Below are positions 58,180-64,000 of a stretch of 64,000 nucleotides of DNA, one piece after another. The stretch is from assembly GCA_021613535.1 (NCBI GenBank), contig CP075492.1, positions 5,890,001 to 5,954,000 on the forward strand, in the 5' to 3' direction. The notes beneath the pieces were generated by a model that had not been told where the DNA came from, did no database searches, and saw only the letters and a list, made by a program, of their open reading frames with translations. Every line of letters begins with the position of its first letter. Positions within the stretch are counted from its first letter, which is position 1. This DNA is from Adineta vaga (lineage: Eukaryota > Rotifera). Made by a program: the position numbers and the translations under genes.

Positions 58180-58388
58180 ACAATAATTGTGCGCATGTCA
58201 AATCCGAAAAACTTATATCCATAATACTAATGTATACATATAATATAGTTTTTTTTCTTCTTCTTTCTTGTGACTTTGTCAAACATACAAGTCATCTTTG
58301 TTTTGAGTTTCTTTTCTTTTTTTTTCAATAAAATTCTAGACGATCTGATAACAAGACACAGAGAAAAAAAAAGAAGATCGAAATTAAG

Positions 58389-61358
58389 TCATTTATCTTG
58401 TTGTTGTTTTTCGAGAATTTTTAAACGATTTTGAATATTGACATATTTTTGTTTGAGAATCGAATTTGATGAGAGATTTTCTTGTTCAAGATCAACTAGA
58501 TACTTTTTCAAATGTTCAACTTCATTCGTAAAAACTGGACCAATATTGAGTGATGATGTTACACTTATTGATGACGCAAGTGGAGCATTCATAGCTAAAG
58601 AATTGGAAGGATTCATTTGTAAATTTGTTCGAATATCTGATTCTTTAATTGATGATAATCGAGATACACGACTACCTAATCGTCGAACCGATACATGATA
58701 TGGAATACGACAACTTGGTTCAATTAAACCTGGTGAACTTTTACTACGCTTTAAATTAACTAGAAGAAAGAAAGAAAATGAAGATGAGCTTTTGATGTAG
58801 GAATGGAAATTACTTAGTTGTATCAATGGTTTTTTATGTTTTTCAAGACGTTTAACAGCAATTGATTCCAATTTAACACGTACAGCTGGATATTCTTTTA
58901 AAACTTCCCATAAATCTTCTTTTGAAAGACAAAATAAATCGGAATAGCCAACTGATCGTACAGATGCTGTTCGTCGATTTCCACTTCCCATATTTAAAAT
59001 ACTTATTTCACCAAAATAAGAACCTAGAAAACCAATGAAAGAATTCATTTTAAAATTAAATTCCGTTCTACCAGCTTTTAATGTTGCTAAAACAGTTTTA
59101 TTATTATCAGCCATAACATGTAATTTACCACGATTGACGATATACATTTCTTTTCCAACTTCACCTTTACGACAAATAAAATCATCTGGCGAGAAAAGGA
59201 CAGGTTTCAAACGTAGAACTAATTCATTTAAAAAGCCAGCTTCAGTATTTTGAAAAATTTCAACCTTTTGATAGGAAAAACTTTTGTAATCAAGAAAAGA
59301 ATTTCCAAGAAAAAACTTACTCGTTTTAAAGTATCTAAATGAACATGTATGGCAATTTCAGCACGAAGTTTATACGGTAATAATGAAAGTACATGATTAT
59401 CATCAACAGATTTATGACTCATCCATAAATAATCAAACCTAAAGAAATATTCGTAAGTCATCTGTAATCATTGAATACAGATAACATAAAGTCGATAATT
59501 TGTACCAAGGAAGTCTATAATTCAATTCATTCTTATTAGTCAAATCAACGGTTAAAATGTCAACTATCGCATTTTATTCCAGGGAAATTTGATTATTAAT
59601 AAACTCTATCGTTCTTGGCAATTAGAATTAGCTCATTCTATTCTCTTGAAACATGCAATTCATTTCCAAGTCTAATTATATCATTCTATATTTAATCTCA
59701 TTCAAATAAACTTACCATCGAATGACACGATCTTCAAGATTATTCGGTACACGTCGTAATGACATATATGTTTTGACTGCATCTAGTTTTGCTAGAAGAT
59801 AAAAAAAACAAACATTTTGTTAACAGAAAAAAACAAGTTGAAATTTGTTTTTACCTTGAAACTCTTTTCTTGCATTGCCTAAATTCGATACAATCGATGC
59901 TACATGTCCCATAATAGTTGCAAATAATAATAATGCAAAAATAATTTGAAAACTTAGAAAAATATAATCTTCTTTTGAGACAGGTTTTGCTTCCTGATTC
60001 TGAGTTAATGTTAATGTTGTTATCGACCAATACCTAACATTTCAATTCGCAAAAAAAAAGAAGAGAACGATGATTTTCTCCTCTTTTAGTTTTGACTTAC
60101 AAAGCTTTAAAATAATTTGAACTACTATCATCTAATAGAAATGCAAAATGTCTCGTTAAATCTAATTTTGATCGCGTATGTAGAATATAAATAAAACATG
60201 CATTCCAATGAAATATAGCTAAAAGATAATGTATCATAACAATCGTACGAAATAGATTTGGATAATTTGTATGTCGTTCTGTTCGATCCAAGAATGCCCA
60301 AAAACGATAGATTTTAACAAGACGAAAACATCGTACTATCGATTTGAAACCAAATGATAGATAGAGAAAATCTAATGGCATTAAACAAAGACAATCAATA
60401 TAAAATCGTGTTGTATTCATATAATAATGTCGTAATTTAATTGGATCTGTTTGAAGAACTCCCTCTTCAAGATAAGCCGTACGAAAATTAAACATAATAT
60501 CCAATAAATAAATCAAATCACATAGATAATCAAAGATAAACCAGATGAGAAAGTTCTTTGATGTTAATTCATGAAAAGAATATCGAAAGATAATGATCCA
60601 GAAATTGTAGAGAAATGCGAGACTAATAATTGATGTCCAATAATAAGATAGACGTCCACTTGGATCAAATATAAATGTAAAACGTGTACGACGTGTTGCA
60701 GGAGGATTTAAGTCGAATTTTTCAAAACGAGCTTTGATATCTTGTTTACGAGCTTTGCGTAATTGTCGAGATTGACGAATATAATCACCTGAAAAAAGAA
60801 TTGAAGTGATTTATATGATGTGAATTAGAAGAAAAATGAAGATTTACCTTGATAACCAGAAAAGAGATTTCCATGATCAGTAGATAATCTTGGAAATGCT
60901 GATGTTGAACTTTTACGTGCAACTGTTAATGTTGATGCAAATGTACCGAAAACAGATGGACGATGGCTTGATGGAAATAATGAATTAATCGATTGACGAG
61001 GATGTGAATGAATTGATAATGAACTACCAAGTGTATTTCGTGTTGGAGATGATGGTGATTGAGTTTTGATGAGAGTTGCTGAATCTGTTGAAGATGATAC
61101 ATGACCAGAAGGAGTAGCAGCACTTGATAGTACTTGTGTTAATGATGCGGTTGGATAATGATTAGGTGAAGATAAACCTGAAGTTGTCTTTTTATTTGTC
61201 GCGGATGAAACCGTAATTTCAGATAGATCATTATCAGGATTTGATATATATCCATGTTCAGATGATTTTATAGTTGAAATACAAGAAATTTCATTATCAG
61301 TTCTAGTATTGCATACTTGATATTGTATAGACGGTTTGAACGATGATGCTTGAGCCAT
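58389..61358 (-). CDS. CNG-type cyclic-nucleotide-gated channel subunit with unusual pore filter
   Basis: Starts [15 protein letters not shown] at 61358. A Ser/Thr-rich cytosolic head follows, then the six-TM core. S1 is near 60590-60650 and S2-S3 near 60370-60540. S4 is [20 protein letters not shown], followed by [12 protein letters not shown]5 has [17 protein letters not shown]. The pore loop (near 59985-60030) reads [18 protein letters not shown], where animal CNGA has TLTLTTIGETPPPV. S6 has [20 protein letters not shown], then the C-linker. The cyclic-nucleotide-binding domain is intact: [20 protein letters not shown] and [19 protein letters not shown]-terminal coiled coil (58400-58520) may assemble subunits. 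About eight exons; stop at 58389. Confidence 0.9.
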
Positions 61359-64000
61359 GCCATTACTAATATAAGGTGAAATAAATAGTAATTAGAATTC
61401 ACCAATGTCTATGGAGAGAAAAGAAGAAAGACAATGTTCGTCCCATGAAGTCAAGCTTTTAATTGAAAGTAATTTGAAGAAAGATGTGGCAAACTTTAAC
61501 GTATTGTCTATTGTTTTTCAACAGATGATTAGTGAAACTATGCAATATAGTATGATTGACAGCTGTCACGTTTATTTGTGTGTGTGTGTGATTTTCAAGT
61601 ATATACAAAAGAAAGAAAAATCAGGATTGTATTTGTCAATAGACCCATTAAGAAAAAAAACGCATTGATTAATTATGTTTCTATTCAAGAAAAAAGGAGA
61701 AGAGGAACTTTCAACGTTTATTTACTTCTTATTTGTTTTCGATTGCCCATAGTCGTTGTTTGATCATTGTTACGTCTAATGAACATGTTGAAAAAGAAAA
61801 CAGAAAAAGAAGAAGAAGAAAATTGAAATGGAAGGATAAGGTATTGAATTAACTTGAGTACTACGTTAAGTATGATTTAGTTGTCTCGAATATCTATTTG
61901 TAACTGTTATTATTATAATGATTATCGGAAAATGTAGATTTTTTTTTCTCGGAGAAAATTAGGTTAACACACATGCACATACGAGTCGAACGCGAATTGA
62001 ATGATTACGATTCGGAGTAAACTTGCTGACGTTTGAAGAGAGAAGAAATCATTTAAACCGACACCCGAGTATCACATTTGCATTCCACTGTTCCTATCAT
62101 TGAATAACGAAGCAATAACGACAAAAAAAAAGAAAACTTTTTCTTGGTGATGAACGAGAAATGAGAAAAAATCGAGAGGGAGGGATGGAGAGAGAGAGAG
62201 AGAACGATGGAAATGGGCACAGTAAGATCTAGCATACATCATCAGCACTTCGTAAGAAAAAGTTTTTCATTTCCGGAATGAAGGACAAGTGCGATGCGTG
62301 TGTTCTCATAACCGATCATACCATTATTGAAAGTAGTCGTACTATTGTTTTTCTCTTCTGTGAATGATCTTATTGAAAGATTAAAGTAAAAATATATGTA
62401 TTTCTCTTGATTGATATTGAATATGAACCAACCTGTTTAGAAGAAAATTTCATTCAATAAACTAATATGTCTATGTTTAACTTGATCAAACAAGAAAAAT
62501 GATAGAAAAGAAATAATCAATATTAATATCTGTTCACATTACTTTCTTTGATTGAATTCTGATGAAGACAGTAACTTAACAAAATAAAAAAAAACGAGAG
62601 ATTTGATTCACTTTCGTTTTATTTTCAATAGAATAAAAATGACTTATCCTTTGTGATTCACACCTTCTTTTCACAGAAATGATCTTATTATAAAGTTGAA
62701 TCTATATGTGTAACATGACAAGAAAAAAGTCTAATTGCTAATTTCAATCAATAGAACTAAACACATTGATGTGCTTGATGATTGTTGTTAGCTGACGAAA
62801 CACGCACGCATTCTATTAGCTTTAGTAGACCGATTTAGTTAGTCTTATCAGTCTTTTCTTTTTCTTTCTTATTCGCATCTTTTTCTTTTCTCTCTATTTG
62901 AACTTGTCCTCATGAATAAATAATCAATAAGCTCATCTTGTACTATTGCCGCTTCTTCTTTCTTTTCCCTCTCTCTCTCTCTACTCGTTTTGGTTGATGA
63001 TCATTAGATTGATTTATTAAGACTAAAAGAAAAACTTGAGAAGGAACAAATATTATTCGTTCTGTCATAACAATTGATAACAAAAACTAATAATAATAAG
63101 AAGAAATAAAGATATTCAGTGTCGGTTTTGTTTTGAGAAGCACGCACATTTCAAGTATGTATGCGTACATCCGTTCAATTTATCTGGCTTGTATTCGAAC
63201 TCAAGTGTTATTTTTCCCTTATTGTCACATCATTTGTGACGTTGTCTTCAGATATAATTGGTTCCTTACCTCTTTCGAGTTGTTATTGTTAAATATATCT
63301 ACATGTCTTTTTCTTCTTCTTCTTCTTCTCTATTCATTCAATCGTTATGTCTGAAACCATTCGACATCCCGTTGTTCGTTATCTTGTCTATACGAACGAT
63401 GAATCGACTTCCTTATTGTTGATCATCAGTATCTGATTAGATCAGAACTAAGCATGGGTTCATTGACGCTATTTTTGATATATATATACAGATAAGCATA
63501 TAAAAGTACCGAGTGAAAAAAAGGAAGACGTCATTACACTAAACTGGAAAATGTACACGGTAAATGAAAAAGGATTATGTATTATACTAAGGATCAATAT
63601 GATTCAGAATCAATTATCTTTAAGAATAATCTATAAAAAGCATTAATCCTCACTAAGAAACAACTTTTCTTCTCTCGTCTTTAAAATCATTTTTTTCGAC
63701 TATCTTTTTCTCATATATATATATATATATTTATGTCGAACAAACAATTTCTCTTCTTTATTGACAGAAGCAATGTTTCATTGTTCGCTGATTATTATTA
63801 TTACAATATATACATATAATCGTTCGATGTCTTTTGTTATAAGTGAAAATTTTTTCCTGAATTGTCGTTTAGTTTAAGCAATATTGATGATTTGTCTATC
63901 AATGTCAAAGAATAAAAAGTAATATTCATTTCTTGTGAAGAGAAGATTTTATCTGACAATAGTACAAGAAATTTCTTTGAGCAAAGCATACAGTCACACA
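61359..64000. other. Intergenic to window end, no gene seen
   Basis: 2.6 kb of AT-rich sequence. Microsatellites: GA run near 62185-62202, CT run near 62970-62982, TCT run near 63308-63328, AT runs near 63478-63490 and 63713-63732. Frames up to 87 codons have no recognisable domain. The first few hundred bases should hold the CNG channel promoter. Confidence 0.5.

Noticed and set aside
1-64000. Transposon, retroviral or telomeric sequence
   Set aside because: No transposase, reverse transcriptase, long terminal repeat or TGTGGG-type telomere repeat was recognised by eye.

Overview
The window looks like nuclear DNA of a bdelloid rotifer. The base composition is AT-rich. Genes are compact, with many short introns (mostly about 45-70 nt, GT..AG). 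The gene content is animal: calreticulin, RSPH1, a CNG channel, TTLL3 and RNF14. It also carries families that are strongly expanded in bdelloids: an ADP-ribosyltransferase joined to kinesin-light-chain-type TPRs, a WWE-ART protein, degenerate peptide GPCRs and a GH19 chitinase with hevein modules. The species assignment is inference, because no search could be run. I saw no tRNA or rRNA gene, CRISPR array, telomeric repeat or intact transposon.

Layout. 0.8-4.4 kb: adenosine kinase and a rhodopsin-like GPCR (both +). 4.8-8.0 kb: a decaying ART-TPR gene (-). 8.5-10.3 kb: secreted GH19 chitinase with six hevein domains (-), followed by an ART relic at 10.8-11.1 kb. 11.6-13.0 kb: coiled-coil gene (-). 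15.6-19.3 kb: head-to-head ciliary pair, CCDC42-like (-) and RSPH1 (+). 19.7-22.2 kb: secreted hyperacidic gene with duplicated 3' exon cassettes (-). 24.2-26.9 kb: short RanBP2-like gene with two Ran-binding domains (-). 27.5-28.3 kb: GPCR pseudogene. 28.5-33.8 kb: LAPTM4-like (+) and TTLL3-like (-). 34.7-37.0 kb: ADP-ribosylglycohydrolase-like (+) and hedgehog-type Hint protein (-). 37.5-41.3 kb: EF-hand protein and two-RRM hnRNP protein (both -). 42.2-45.7 kb: WWE-ART (-), a 90-aa ORF (+) and RNF14-like RBR ligase (-). 46.0-49.9 kb: calreticulin (-) and a coiled-coil gene (+), head to head. 50.6-55.6 kb: two tandem astacin proteases (+). 55.9-61.4 kb: CRAL-TRIO (-), a small RBFOX-like RRM protein (+) and a CNG channel (-). 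61.4-64 kb: no gene seen.

Themes. (1) ADP-ribose biology recurs: two ART genes, one ART relic and one DraG/ARH-type hydrolase with altered metal ligands lie within 39 kb. (2) Cilium genes recur (CCDC42-like, RSPH1, TTLL3), with X-box-like sequences upstream of two of them and a perfect inverted repeat upstream of RSPH1. (3) Several genes carry single-base frame breaks (ART-TPR, RanBP2-like, both astacins). These are either real decay or residual assembly indels, and read-level checking would decide. (4) Two proteins have conspicuous active-site changes: the CNG pore filter and the ARH metal site.
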